DNA from: Planctomycetota bacterium
GTDB taxonomy: Bacteria; Planctomycetota; Planctomycetia; Gemmatales; Gemmataceae
Assembly: GCA_029777335.1 (NCBI GenBank)
Contig: JAKOSN010000030.1
Span: forward strand, 1-53,200
DNA length: 53,200 bases
Direction of reading: 5' to 3'
Shown: positions 35,661 to 44,287 of the stretch, piece by piece
How the letters are laid out: every line of letters begins with the position of its first letter
Numbering within the stretch: the first letter of the stretch is position 1
Notes under the pieces: generated by a model
The model's input: the letters and a program-made list of their open reading frames with translations, nothing else
What the model was told of the DNA's origin: nothing
Databases searched by the model: none
Program-made: the position numbers and the translations under genes

Positions 35661-36701
35661 TCACTTGCTCAGCCCTTCGAGTAGCTTGATCATTGGCAAC
35701 ATGATCGCCATCACAAAGAAGACCACGATCACCGCGGCGGACACAATGATCATGAAAGGCGGCAACACGCTGCGCAGAAGGCCCGCACGCAATTCCGCCT
35801 GACGACGATAGATCTCCGCCACCTGGTGGAGTGTTTTCCCCAGCGACCCCCGTTGCTCGCCAAACCCGGTCATCCAGGCGATCAATTCCGGCACCAGGCC
35901 GTGGTTGCGTAGCGCGGTTCCAAGCGGAATCCCCTGGCTCAGATCCTGCTCCACCTGGGGACCGGCCATGGTCAGCAGCGGATCGCTCGACGCCTCCCCC
36001 GCCAGCCGAAAGGCCTCGGGGAGTGGAAGGGAGTGATCGATCAGGATTGCCAGCAATTCCGTAAAGGCGGCCAGACGCGTCGCCCGAATCAGGGTTCCCA
36101 CGATGGGGATGGCGTAGAGAAAGCGCGTCCACAGCTGACGGCCTTTGGGGGAGCGCAGCAGCAGAAAGCGCACCAGCCAGATCAGACCAACCAGGCTGAT
36201 CAGGGGCAGCACCACGAGTTCGAACGGACGACGGCCGATGGTAAATGCCCAGTCCGTGAGCAACGGCAAACGCATGTTGAATTCCTGGAAGATCTGCTCG
36301 AACTGCGGCACAATGAACAGACAGAGGAAACCGAAGAGCAGGCCGGTAAATCCAAGGACCACGGCGGGGTAAAAGATGGCGTTGGTAACCGTGGCGCGCA
36401 GGTCTCCCAGGGAACGTGCATAAACCGTCAGCGTAGCCAGCACATCGCTAATTTTCCCGGAACGCACCCCCGCATTGACCAGCCCGGCATAGAAGCTGGG
36501 AACGCGATTCCCCTGGCGTTGGAGCGCCTCGTAGAGGGTGTGCCCCGCCTGGAGATCCCTGGCGATGTCCGCCGTCACCTGTTGCAATTTGCCTTTGCCC
36601 ATCTCCTGAGCCAGAGCAGACAACCCCTGGTCCAGGGGAAGACCGGCCCGAGCCATGCTGGCAATTTCTTCGTTGAGTGCAATGAGATCGTCGGCATTCA
36701 T
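35661..36701 (-). CDS. GspF/PilC-type inner-membrane platform protein, first copy
   Basis: 346 residues. The ATG at 36701 has GAGGGA upstream. There are two T2SSF domains: about 5-125 (LNEEIASMARAGLPLDQGLS; LQAGHTLYEALQRQGNRVPS) and about 210-330 (FTELLAILIDHSLPLPEAFR; GSLGKTLHQVAEIYRR). Each is followed by membrane helices (FYPAVVLGFTGLLFGFLCLF; FMIIVSAAVIVVFFVMAIML). This is the normal GspF layout and length minus a short N-terminus. It sits 32 nt after gspE and 40 nt before the second copy. Confidence 0.9.
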   Translation of the reverse strand: MNADDLIALNEEIASMARAGLPLDQGLSALAQEMGKGKLQQVTADIARDLQAGHTLYEALQRQGNRVPSFYAGLVNAGVRSGKISDVLATLTVYARSLGDLRATVTNAIFYPAVVLGFTGLLFGFLCLFIVPQFEQIFQEFNMRLPLLTDWAFTIGRRPFELVVLPLISLVGLIWLVRFLLLRSPKGRQLWTRFLYAIPIVGTLIRATRLAAFTELLAILIDHSLPLPEAFRLAGEASSDPLLTMAGPQVEQDLSQGIPLGTALRNHGLVPELIAWMTGFGEQRGSLGKTLHQVAEIYRRQAELRAGLLRSVLPPFMIIVSAAVIVVFFVMAIMLPMIKLLEGLSK

Positions 36702-36733
36702 AGATCCCTCGGTCGCGGCACAAGAAGGGACTT

Positions 36734-37930
36734 CTACCCCGGCTTCTTTCTGGGGCCCAGAACACGATCGACTTCCAGTTGTGTGGTTGCTCCCCTGGCG
36801 ACCGCGCGCGCGGCCTCGTCCCAGAGCGTGGCGCGTGCGGCACCGGCGGCCTCTTCCAGAGCAGCCACCTCGGAGCGCACCAGGATGGCGTGACGCAGTT
36901 CGTCGGCAGGAACAAGCAATTCGGCGAGCAAGAGACGGCCGTGATAGCCGGTTCCGGCGCAGCGATCACAGCCAACGGCCTCCCAGCCCGGACGTGCCGA
37001 GGTCTGTTCCTCCTGCCGACAGGCCGTACAGAGGCGACGCACCAGGCGTTGATTCAGGATTCCCCGGAGCGTGCTGGTCAGCAGATAGGGCTCGATCCCC
37101 ATGTCGAGCAAGCGCCCGATCACCCCACAGGCGGACCCCGCGTGAACGGTGCTGAGCAACAGGTGCCCCGTCAGCGCTGCCTGAATGGCCACCTCGGCAG
37201 TATCGGCGTCGCGCACCTCGCCGACCATGATCACCTCGGGGTCTTGCCGGAGCAGACTCCGCAGCCCGCGGGCAAAGTCGAACTCGGTCCCGGGGCGGGC
37301 CTGCGACTGCGTCACCCCTTCCAGCACCTGCTCGACGGGATCCTCGATGGTGACCACGTGGCGTCCCCCGGCACTGGCGGAAACCAGGTGGCGAAGACAG
37401 GCGTAAATGGTGGTGGTTTTGCCGCTGCCACTTGGACCAGTGAGGAGGAACGCACCGGCGCGTTGGCGCAGTACCTCACGAACAGATTGGAGCAATTCCA
37501 GCGGGAGTCCAAGTTGCTCCAGTTCGAGCGTCCGCCCGGCGGGGTCGAAGATGCGCACCACCGCCTTTTCGCCGTGGATGGTCGGAAAGGTGCTGACGCG
37601 CATGTCTACCCCCGGCCGCCCCAATGCGTTGGCGATGCGGCCTTCTTGCGGAATATCGAGCCGATAGGTGAGCAACTCGGCGAGCACCTTGAGCCGCGCC
37701 ACAAGATTCGGCGCAAGTTCGCGAGTGAGAACCGCGACTGATTGGAGGACCCCATCGATCCGAAAACGCACCTCCAACGTGGCATGTCCCGGTTCCAGAT
37801 GGACATCGCTGGCGGCGCAGTGGAGTGCCTCGCTCAGGATGAGATCGACCAGCCGACCGATCCGGTCTGGGCCTGTCACATCCAGAGCATCCATTCGAGG
37901 TTGAAGGCGCTGCCGCTCGTGCGAACTCAT
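36734..37930 (-). CDS. GspE/PilB-type secretion ATPase, short form
   Basis: 398 residues from the ATG at 37930 (AGGTG 6 nt upstream); a GTG at 37939 has no ribosome-binding site. It lacks the N-terminal MshEN domain present in full-length GspE/PilB (~550 residues) and begins with the N2 domain (LVDLILSEALHCAASDVHLE). Then come Walker A GPSGSGKT at 165-172, the Asp box TIEDPVE, Walker B VIMVGEVRD and the His box STVHAGSA. The zinc-binding pair CTAC and CDRC lies near 300-325. It powers assembly of the pseudopilus by the GspF proteins encoded downstream. First gene of the operon. Confidence 0.93.
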   Translation of the reverse strand: MSSHERQRLQPRMDALDVTGPDRIGRLVDLILSEALHCAASDVHLEPGHATLEVRFRIDGVLQSVAVLTRELAPNLVARLKVLAELLTYRLDIPQEGRIANALGRPGVDMRVSTFPTIHGEKAVVRIFDPAGRTLELEQLGLPLELLQSVREVLRQRAGAFLLTGPSGSGKTTTIYACLRHLVSASAGGRHVVTIEDPVEQVLEGVTQSQARPGTEFDFARGLRSLLRQDPEVIMVGEVRDADTAEVAIQAALTGHLLLSTVHAGSACGVIGRLLDMGIEPYLLTSTLRGILNQRLVRRLCTACRQEEQTSARPGWEAVGCDRCAGTGYHGRLLLAELLVPADELRHAILVRSEVAALEEAAGAARATLWDEAARAVARGATTQLEVDRVLGPRKKPG

Positions 37931-38280
37931 CGGAGGCACCTGGAGAACGAATCGCCCCGCTTCAGAAATGACCGCTGACTGCCTTCTGATCTACATCCCG
38001 CGCCTTGAGATGGCAACGGTATTCATCAAGGTGGCTTGCCTGTGACCGGACCCCGGAGCAAGAGTTCCTCGTGACCGGAAAGAACCATTTGACTGTACTC
38101 GAAGGGAAGAGGCATTGCAACTCTCTTGCGTCCTCGAATAACAAGTATCTCCCAAGGAGCCTGGTTCTGCGTGGGTCAGCGGCGGAAGACAGGAGAAAGG
38201 CAACGCGCGGCCGCGCGCCAGACGGAGAAAGCGGAGGCGATTGCACTCTTCCCGGGGAAGTGCCGTGGGCGAGAATCGTC
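37931..38280. other. Intergenic region between secretion operon and FecR-WD40 gene
   Basis: 350 nt that must hold the promoter of the minus-strand secretion operon and the end of the FecR-WD40 transcript. I see a 14-bp GC palindrome CGCGCGGCCGCGCG at 38204-38217 and a direct repeat of GTGACCGGA near 38042 and 38069. No convincing -35/-10 pair or T-tailed terminator. No gene supported. Confidence 0.4.
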
Positions 38281-40059
38281 TCAGTGCGTGGTGGCGGGTG
38301 GCAGAACGAGGTCGCGGAGATCCCACAATTTCACCGTGCGGTCCCACCCAGCGGTCGCCAGTGTCTTGCCATCCGGAGCAAAGGCGACTGCGGTCACCGT
38401 GAATTTGTGGCCAGTTAGTCGGCGCACCTCCTGCCAGGTGTGCACATCCCACAGGACCATGGTGCTGCCGCCCCCCACCGAGGCGAGTAATCGGCCATCC
38501 GGCGAGAACGCCACCGCGTTAATCTCGCGCGGATGGCCGCGCAGCGTGCGAATCAGGTCACCACTGCGTATCTCCCAGATCTTCATGGTGCGATCGCGGC
38601 TTCCTGTTACCAGCACCCGGTCGTCGGGCGAAAAGGCAAGGGTGGTGAGCGCCGAGGCATGAGCACGAAGCGACAGGAGTTCGGTTCGACGGACCACATC
38701 CCAGAGTTTCAGTTCGCCATTGTCGCATCCGGCGGCCAACATCTTACCATCGTGAGAGAAGGCCACGGAGCGAAAGCCGATGGGATGCCCCCACAGGACG
38801 CCTCGATCCGCCCCGGTCGTTGCATCCCATAATTTGATGCCGACCAGTTGGGTGTCTCTCCCCTCGCGCCAGGGGATGGTCGCCAGAAGGTGCTGAGTCG
38901 GATGCAACGCCACCCCAAGAACCTCCGTGCGATTTTTGGGGAAAGTCAGCCGCCCCTCTCCGGTGAGGGGATCGTGCAGTTTGACCTGCCGATCATGGCC
39001 GCTACTGATCAGGAATTCTCCCCGCCCGCCCCAGGCCAGACTGTTCACCTTCTTCGGAGAATGATCGCTGCGCATGGAGAGGGAGCGCATCGCGGTCACA
39101 GGATCCCAGAGGGTAACGGCACCTTTCCATCCGCCGACCGCCAGCCTGCGTCCGTCCGGGGCAAAGGCGACCGCCATCACCGGACCAGCCTCTTCAAGCA
39201 GGGTTGCCCGGGGATGAGTGATGCGCGGCGGAAGGGGACGCGAGGTCAAGGGGCGTTCCAGGGTGCTGACCACCGTGTAGCGCCCTTCCTCGACCTCGAC
39301 CATCTGCCCATCGCTGGTGCGCGTGACCTCCAGGCGTCCCTGCTCCAGGTCGATACGGGTTCCGCGGGGGGACGAAGTCGAGAGAAACCGCGTGGCCGGG
39401 GCGCGGACCTGGGCGTGGGGAGTGCTGAGAATCAGTGGTTGCTGGGGTGAATGGGGAGCCACCTCGGCCTGTACAAACCCCTCGCTCAAATGAACACGCT
39501 TCTCCCCTTCCGCAGTCTTGTTGTTTTGAGGAAGCAGACTCAGAATGGTATCGGTGCTCATTTCCAGGCGCGTGCCATCGGGATAGCGCACCACGGCAAA
39601 ACTCCCCTCGCCGCCGGTCCGCACCTGTTGCCCCGGTTCCAGAGGCTGTCCACTCCGCGCCTGGGTGCGTTCCCCGCTGGGACGGCTTAACTCCACCTCA
39701 CCTTGCACCTCATCCAGGTAGGCGAGGTTGATGTCAGGAGGAACCGGGCGTGGCAACAGGATCCCCAGAATCGCCAGGAGCACGACGGCGGCCAGGATCG
39801 AAATCACCACGCGCAGGCGGGTGAGCACGGGCCGAGCAACCGGCGGTTGCCTGTGCGCGTATTCGTGCTCAACCTGAGCGGTAACGCGCATGGCTCGCCC
39901 CCACTCGCCCAGAAGCGTTTCCTCACGCGCAAGCCGAATCAACTGCTCAGCAAGGGCCGGCTCCGTCCGAAGCCGCTGCTCCAGAGCGGCCTGCTCCGCG
40001 CCGGACAGGGTTCTGTCCAGATAGGCTTGCAACTGCTCCTGATCCGCTGGGGCACTCAT
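38281..40059 (-). CDS. Membrane anti-sigma-like/FecR/WD40 fusion protein
   Basis: 592 residues. The ATG at 40059 overlaps the sigma factor stop (ATGA) and has GGAGA upstream. Domain order: an N-terminal helical anti-sigma-like region (about 5-70; LQAYLDRTLSGAEQAALEQR), one membrane helix (about 83-103), a FecR domain (about 115-215; GEVELSRPSGERTQARSGQP; RYPDGTRLEMSTDTILSLL), a linker, then about seven WD40 repeats (about 290-592; VAFAPDGRRLAVGGW, SVAFSHDGKMLAAGCD, LAFSPDDRVLVTGSRD, DRTVKLWDL). The zinc-binding HxxxCxxC of classical ZAS anti-sigmas is absent. Overlap with the ECF gene strongly suggests that it controls that sigma factor, with the WD40 part as a sensor outside the cytoplasm. 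Confidence 0.88.
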   Translation of the reverse strand: MSAPADQEQLQAYLDRTLSGAEQAALEQRLRTEPALAEQLIRLAREETLLGEWGRAMRVTAQVEHEYAHRQPPVARPVLTRLRVVISILAAVVLLAILGILLPRPVPPDINLAYLDEVQGEVELSRPSGERTQARSGQPLEPGQQVRTGGEGSFAVVRYPDGTRLEMSTDTILSLLPQNNKTAEGEKRVHLSEGFVQAEVAPHSPQQPLILSTPHAQVRAPATRFLSTSSPRGTRIDLEQGRLEVTRTSDGQMVEVEEGRYTVVSTLERPLTSRPLPPRITHPRATLLEEAGPVMAVAFAPDGRRLAVGGWKGAVTLWDPVTAMRSLSMRSDHSPKKVNSLAWGGRGEFLISSGHDRQVKLHDPLTGEGRLTFPKNRTEVLGVALHPTQHLLATIPWREGRDTQLVGIKLWDATTGADRGVLWGHPIGFRSVAFSHDGKMLAAGCDNGELKLWDVVRRTELLSLRAHASALTTLAFSPDDRVLVTGSRDRTMKIWEIRSGDLIRTLRGHPREINAVAFSPDGRLLASVGGGSTMVLWDVHTWQEVRRLTGHKFTVTAVAFAPDGKTLATAGWDRTVKLWDLRDLVLPPATTH

Positions 40060-40589
40060 GACATGGTCTCCGCAGCCAGGCGGCGCTGGACACATTCGCG
40101 CAGAATCGCCTTGATGCGCTTGATCTGGGCGTAAATCCCCTGCACTGAACGACCAAATTCCTGGGCCAGGGCGTTCATGTTATCCCCCGAACCGTCGTAG
40201 CGCCGGGCGATCAGGCGACGCGACTCGGAGGGTAATTGTTCCAGACAAGAGGTCAGTGCTGCCCATTGTTCCGTGGTTGGCGTGGCACGTTCGACCCGTT
40301 CAGCCGCCTCAGCCAGGGCGCGAACCAGTTCAGGATCGAGAGGCAGCTCGCGCCGGCTGGAGCGTCGATGAGCCAGGATGCGCCGCCTTGTGATCTCCCT
40401 CACCCAGGGCAAGAAGCCGGCTTCCGACTGGAGTTGATCGATCGACTGGGTGACCGCCACGCACACGTTCTGAAGGATATCCTCGGTATCGGGATGGCTT
40501 CGCACACAGGCAAAGATGTATCCATACAGTGCCGCCCGATGCTGCATGAGCAGGCGGGCCACCAACGCTTGACGTGCCGCCTGATCCAC
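40056..40589 (-). CDS. ECF RNA polymerase sigma factor
   Basis: 177 residues from a GTG at 40589 with GAAGGAG 8 nt upstream. An ATG at 40664 adds 25 residues with no homology. Region 2 (about 10-80) has RAALYGYIFACVRSHPDTED, ILQNVCVAVTQS and FLPWVREITRRRILAHRR. Region 4 (about 115-170) has LEQLPSESRRLIARRYDGSG and a helix-turn-helix ALAQEFGRSVQGIYAQIKR. The 'DILQNV' and 'FLPW...ITRRRIL' motifs are typical of planctomycete/verrucomicrobial ECF groups. Its stop overlaps the start of the FecR-WD40 gene by 4 nt, so the two are translated together as sigma factor and likely regulator. Confidence 0.92.
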   Translation of the reverse strand: MDQAARQALVARLLMQHRAALYGYIFACVRSHPDTEDILQNVCVAVTQSIDQLQSEAGFLPWVREITRRRILAHRRSSRRELPLDPELVRALAEAAERVERATPTTEQWAALTSCLEQLPSESRRLIARRYDGSGDNMNALAQEFGRSVQGIYAQIKRIKAILRECVQRRLAAETMS

Positions 40590-40691
40590 CTTGCCCACTC
40601 CTTCTGAACGAGGGCTCCTTCTGTTCAGGACACTCACAGGGTGGTTTAGGCACAAAACGCGCACGGAGGCTGTGCAGAGATTTCTACGAAC

Positions 40692-40751
40692 AAAAAGAGC
40701 CTCCCGGCGAACAGGGCGGGGAGGAAACCGCCCCCAGGCCGTGAGGCTCTT
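40692..40751 (-). terminator. Rho-independent terminator of the HtrA gene
   Basis: AAGAGCCTC (40695-40703) pairs with GAGGCTCTT (40743-40751) and an inner GGGCGG/CCGCCC stem. Read on the minus strand, the stem ends in TTTTT. It closes the HtrA transcript and separates it from the ECF sigma gene downstream on the same strand. Confidence 0.8.
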
Positions 40752-40790
40752 CGATGATGCAGCCTTCGGATCCGCCAGGGCTCCTGCCGC

Positions 40791-41804
40791 TTAGCGATTG
40801 GACGCCAGGCTGGGGCGTTCCAGGGTCATCTCGATCGTGAGTTCCAGCCCCTTGCGGATGATCGTGATGGGGATCTTGACTCCCCCCCGCGTTTCCCACA
40901 GCGCCCGTTCCACATCAAAGCGATTGTGAACGGCACAGGTCCCCACGCGAAGGAGACAATCCCCCTGTTTCAGTCCTGCCGTGGCGGCGGGGGTGCGCGC
41001 GGCCACCTCCTGCACCACCACCTGCTGACGCTGTGCTCCTTCCGGCGCGATCGTTTCCCGGCAGGTTAAGCCGTGATTCAGGCCGTACAGTTTCAGGGCA
41101 CTGAGATCGCGGCTCAGAACTCGTTGCACCACGTCAGCATTCAGGGCAAAGCCGATTCCGCGCGCCTTGTCGTGCAGGGCGACGTTAATGCCAATCAGTT
41201 CGCCATTCATGTTCAACAGGGCCCCACCCGAGTTCCCCGGGTTGATGGCGGCATCGGTCTGAATTAAATTGGTCAGTTTGTTGCCATCGGGCATTTCGAT
41301 TTCCCGACCCACATAGCTCACAATGCCGCGCGAGACGGTGTGAGTAAAGCCGTACGGATGACCGATGGCGATCACATCCTCTCCCACCTGCACATCGGCA
41401 GCGGGTCCCAGAGGAAGCGGCTTCAGTTGGCGGGCCACCTTGATGCGCACCACAGCGAGATCGTAACTGGCGACCTGATGGTAGACATCGCCAAGGGTCT
41501 CCTGGCCGTCTGCCAGGCGCACTGTGATTCGTTCCGCGCCGTTGACCACGTGGCGATTGGTCACCAGGTAGCCGCGTTCGTCGATGATCACTCCGGTACC
41601 AATGATGTCCCTGGACAGCCCAGCCTTCTTCACATGCAGCGACACAATACTGTCCCGGGCCTTGCGAACGACCTGGACGGTGGGCGTTTCACGCAATGAA
41701 TGGTAGACGGGCTGTTCGCTCTTCTCTGTAGCGGCCCCGCTGCTGACGAAGACCAGAGTGGACAGGAGGGTCAAAGCGGCGCAAACCGGAAGTTTCCGTA
41801 GCAT
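40791..41804 (-). CDS. HtrA/DegP-like S1C serine protease with one PDZ domain
   Basis: 337 residues from the ATG at 41804, which has AAGAAGG at a good distance; an ATG at 41813 touches that site. A signal peptide (KLPVCAALTLLSTLVFVSSG) leads to the protease domain with His85 in VTNRHVV, Asp115 in SYDLAVVRI and Ser192 in GNSGGAL. A C-terminal PDZ (about 255-330; AATAGLKQGDCLLRVGTCAV) completes the single-PDZ DegS-like layout. The protein should be a periplasmic quality-control protease. It is divergent from the porin gene at 42247 and upstream of the ECF/FecR-WD40 pair on the same strand, which suggests an envelope-stress module, although a terminator separates them. Confidence 0.93.
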   Translation of the reverse strand: MLRKLPVCAALTLLSTLVFVSSGAATEKSEQPVYHSLRETPTVQVVRKARDSIVSLHVKKAGLSRDIIGTGVIIDERGYLVTNRHVVNGAERITVRLADGQETLGDVYHQVASYDLAVVRIKVARQLKPLPLGPAADVQVGEDVIAIGHPYGFTHTVSRGIVSYVGREIEMPDGNKLTNLIQTDAAINPGNSGGALLNMNGELIGINVALHDKARGIGFALNADVVQRVLSRDLSALKLYGLNHGLTCRETIAPEGAQRQQVVVQEVAARTPAATAGLKQGDCLLRVGTCAVHNRFDVERALWETRGGVKIPITIIRKGLELTIEMTLERPSLASNR

Positions 41805-42246
41805 GGTGCTCATCCTTCTTCGGCAGCCTGGCGACCTCCACTGGGGGACATGCGGTTCCGGGGCGCATGTCGATGCAGAGGCCCATGGCTTTCCGTCCCC
41901 GCCTCGCGACGGGTTTGGCGTTTCGGGTTTCAGAGCCACAACCAACGAGACAAGCTTGCTCCGCTTTAACAGTAGCACGCAAAATACGGATCGTGATCAT
42001 TGTGTTGAAGATTTTAATTGTCCCAACAATACGCATCCTTCTGATTCCATCATGTGGATCGAGAACATCGGTAAACGTGGCAAGAACGATCGATTGCACC
42101 GAATACCTCTGTAATGCAGGGGAGAGATGCCTGGATTGGAAGGAACAGACCATCTGGGATGGTCACACCGATCCTGCCGAACCGAAGAAAGAAAGGAGAA
42201 CGCGCACTGCGAACGCTTCATTCCTCGTGGCTGGAAGGGGAAAACC
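41805..42246. other. Divergent promoter region between HtrA and porin genes
   Basis: 442 nt. A relatively AT-rich stretch at about 41960-42060 should contain both promoters. It includes a dyad ATTGT-N4-ACAAT at 42017-42030 and TTGAAG at 42005-42010, but no strong -35/-10 pair. The part from 42110 to 42240 is coding-like only by chance; the porin's ribosome-binding site (GGAAGGGG) is just before 42247. Confidence 0.45.
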
Positions 42247-43917
42247 ATGCAAGGAGTGCACAGGTGGAGATGGCTGGTTCCGGGGGGTATCCTCTGCTGG
42301 ATGCTGTTCACCTCTCTGGGACGTGGTCAGGAGGGAGCGGCGCCGCCACCTCCCACCCCAACCCCTGAGACCCCAGTGGTGGAAGCACTCCCGGGGCCCC
42401 TTTCGGTCGATCCGGTCGCGGATTGTGTCTGCGAACCTGGAGGAACCGCCTCGTCGTGGCGTTCCAGGGTCCCTCCCGTCACGGTCTTCCCCTTCCCCGG
42501 TCTGGCCACGTTTCCACCCACCGGAAAAGGGTATTATTCGTTGCGTGATTGGCTGGAGGGTAATGAACGCCAAGCGCCACCCAAGTATCCTTATCCGCGC
42601 GTGTCCATCATCCCGGCCTCATTCTTTGATGCCAACTTCAAGTATCTCGATAATCCGGAAAACACCGAACACGATGTCTTCGACGTGTTGAAGCGTATTC
42701 CCGTGGGTGACGATTTCATGTTCACCACGGGCGGTGAGGTCCGCATGCGCTATGCCAATGAAACCGATAGTCGCTTGACCGGGCGCGATAACAACTACAC
42801 CTTGCAGCGGACCCGACTCTATGGCGATCTGTGGTGGCAGGATCGAGTGCGCATCTTCGCCGAGTTCATCTACGCCGATTCCTTCGACCAGGATCTGAAC
42901 CCGCTGCTGATCGACATCAATCGGTCCGATTTTCTCAACCTCTTCACCGACATCAAGTTAATGGAGTGGGAGAACAATCCGCTCTATCTGCGCCTGGGTC
43001 GGCAGGAGTTGCTCTACGGTTCCCAGCGCCTGATCTCGACCCTGGACTGGGCCAACGTGCGGCGAACCTTCCAGGGGGCCAAACTCTACTACCGCTCCGA
43101 GAAGACCGACGTGGACGCCTTCTGCGTCCAACCAGTGCCTGCCAATCGCAACCATTTTGATTCGGTGGACAACAACCAGATCTTTAGTGGCGCCTGGCTC
43201 ACCCATCGCCCGCGCCAGGGAGAGGTGGTCGATTTCTACTTTCTGAATCTCGATCAACGAACTCCGATCATCCGTGGACGCGATGGGTTACTCGGTCCCT
43301 ACAACCTGAGCACGGTCGGCTCGCGCTGGCTGGGGAAGATCGACAATTTCCGCTGGGAGGTCGAGGGGGCTCTTCAGTTTGGGCCGGTGGCCGACATGCA
43401 GGCCTTCTCGCAGATGGCGACGATCGGAGCGGGGTACGACTGGGCCGATCTTCCGATGGCACCCCAGTTCTGGTTGTACTATGACTATGCGTCTGGGACC
43501 CAGGATCCGGGCGGACCGTCGAACTACTCCACGTTCAACCAGTTGTTCCCCTTCGGCCACTACTACTTTGGCTTTATCGATGTGGTGGGGCGCCAGAACA
43601 TTAACGATCTGAATGGGCAGTTTGTCTTCTACCCCACCAAGTGGATTACCGCACTGGCGCAATTCCACATCTTTACTCTCGATAGCGCCAAGGACGCGCT
43701 GTACAACGCCGCGGGCGCGCCCATCCGTCGTGATCCGACGGGCCGCGCCGGTGATGATGTGGGCCAGGAACTCGATTTGTTGCTGAACTTCCACGTCAGC
43801 CAGCACGCTGACATCTTCATGAGTTATTCGCACCTGTACGCCGGGCAGTTCATCAAGCTCACCGGCAGTCCGCGTTCCCCCGATTACTTCTATCTGCAAT
43901 TCAGCTACCGCTGGTAA
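42247..43917 (+). CDS. Outer-membrane beta-barrel porin, alginate-export type
   Basis: 556 residues from the ATG at 42247, with a signal peptide (RWLVPGGILCWMLFTSLG) and then a Pro-rich stretch. From about 160 the protein shows alternating amphipathic strands typical of the Alginate_exp (AlgE/OprO-like) barrel: GGEVRMRYANETDSRLTGRD, YTLQRTRLYGDLWWQDRVRI, LYLRLGRQELLYGSQRLIS, FQGAKLYYRSEKTDVDAFCV. It ends in the aromatic 'YLQFSYRW', the outer-membrane barrel C-terminal signature. It presumably exports or imports small anionic solutes or polysaccharide. The substrate is not shown by context; the next gene is DedA. A terminator follows. Confidence 0.85.
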   Translation: MQGVHRWRWLVPGGILCWMLFTSLGRGQEGAAPPPPTPTPETPVVEALPGPLSVDPVADCVCEPGGTASSWRSRVPPVTVFPFPGLATFPPTGKGYYSLRDWLEGNERQAPPKYPYPRVSIIPASFFDANFKYLDNPENTEHDVFDVLKRIPVGDDFMFTTGGEVRMRYANETDSRLTGRDNNYTLQRTRLYGDLWWQDRVRIFAEFIYADSFDQDLNPLLIDINRSDFLNLFTDIKLMEWENNPLYLRLGRQELLYGSQRLISTLDWANVRRTFQGAKLYYRSEKTDVDAFCVQPVPANRNHFDSVDNNQIFSGAWLTHRPRQGEVVDFYFLNLDQRTPIIRGRDGLLGPYNLSTVGSRWLGKIDNFRWEVEGALQFGPVADMQAFSQMATIGAGYDWADLPMAPQFWLYYDYASGTQDPGGPSNYSTFNQLFPFGHYYFGFIDVVGRQNINDLNGQFVFYPTKWITALAQFHIFTLDSAKDALYNAAGAPIRRDPTGRAGDDVGQELDLLLNFHVSQHADIFMSYSHLYAGQFIKLTGSPRSPDYFYLQFSYRW

Positions 43918-43942
43918 GCAGTCCCCACTCCTACCACGAGAC

Positions 43943-43978
43943 GAAGGCCGCGCCATCACGGGCGGCCTTCCTTCATTT
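43943..43978 (+). terminator. Rho-independent terminator after the porin gene
   Basis: Perfect 9-bp arms GAAGGCCGC (43943-43951) and GCGGCCTTC (43962-43970) with a 10-nt loop, followed by CTTCATTTT. It starts 26 nt after the porin stop. Confidence 0.75.
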
Positions 43979-44031
43979 TCCACCGCCAGAACAGACGCAC
44001 TGTTCGGCACAACCGACAAAGTCGGCTCGTC

Positions 44032-44060
44032 TTGTCCTGTTCCTCTGGGTTGTCTACAAT
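44032..44060 (+). promoter_or_regulatory. Sigma-70-type promoter for the dedA-permease operon
   Basis: TTGTCC (44032-44037, 4 of 6) and TACAAT (44055-44060, 5 of 6) with an exact 17-nt spacer. It is the best match to a housekeeping promoter in the window, and gives a leader of about 220 nt. Confidence 0.6.
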
Positions 44061-44287
44061 CCCCTCCATGAATCCGCCAACCCTGAACAGTCGAGCACGC
44101 CTGGCGAGCCGCTGCGCTGATCGCTGTCGACAGACGGTGGCGAGTTTCCCTCTCCGCGCGCGTTCACGAACGTCCTGCCTCCCGGGCGGCTGTCGTTTTT
44201 TTCCAACCACTGAGCAGGAGCGAGGATTGCGTCTCGCGGGCCTGACCGGGATTCTTCACGGATGAAGCCGAAGGAGCACGACCGCTC

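Larger units (their letters stand above)
43918..44287. other. Intergenic region between porin and dedA genes
   Basis: 370 nt. It contains the porin terminator (43943-43970), a promoter for dedA (44032-44060) and an implied leader of about 220 nt. No gene supported; a frame from the ATG at 44068 reads only 65 residues of low-complexity, Arg-rich sequence. A GGAGCACG ribosome-binding site lies before 44288. Confidence 0.5.
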
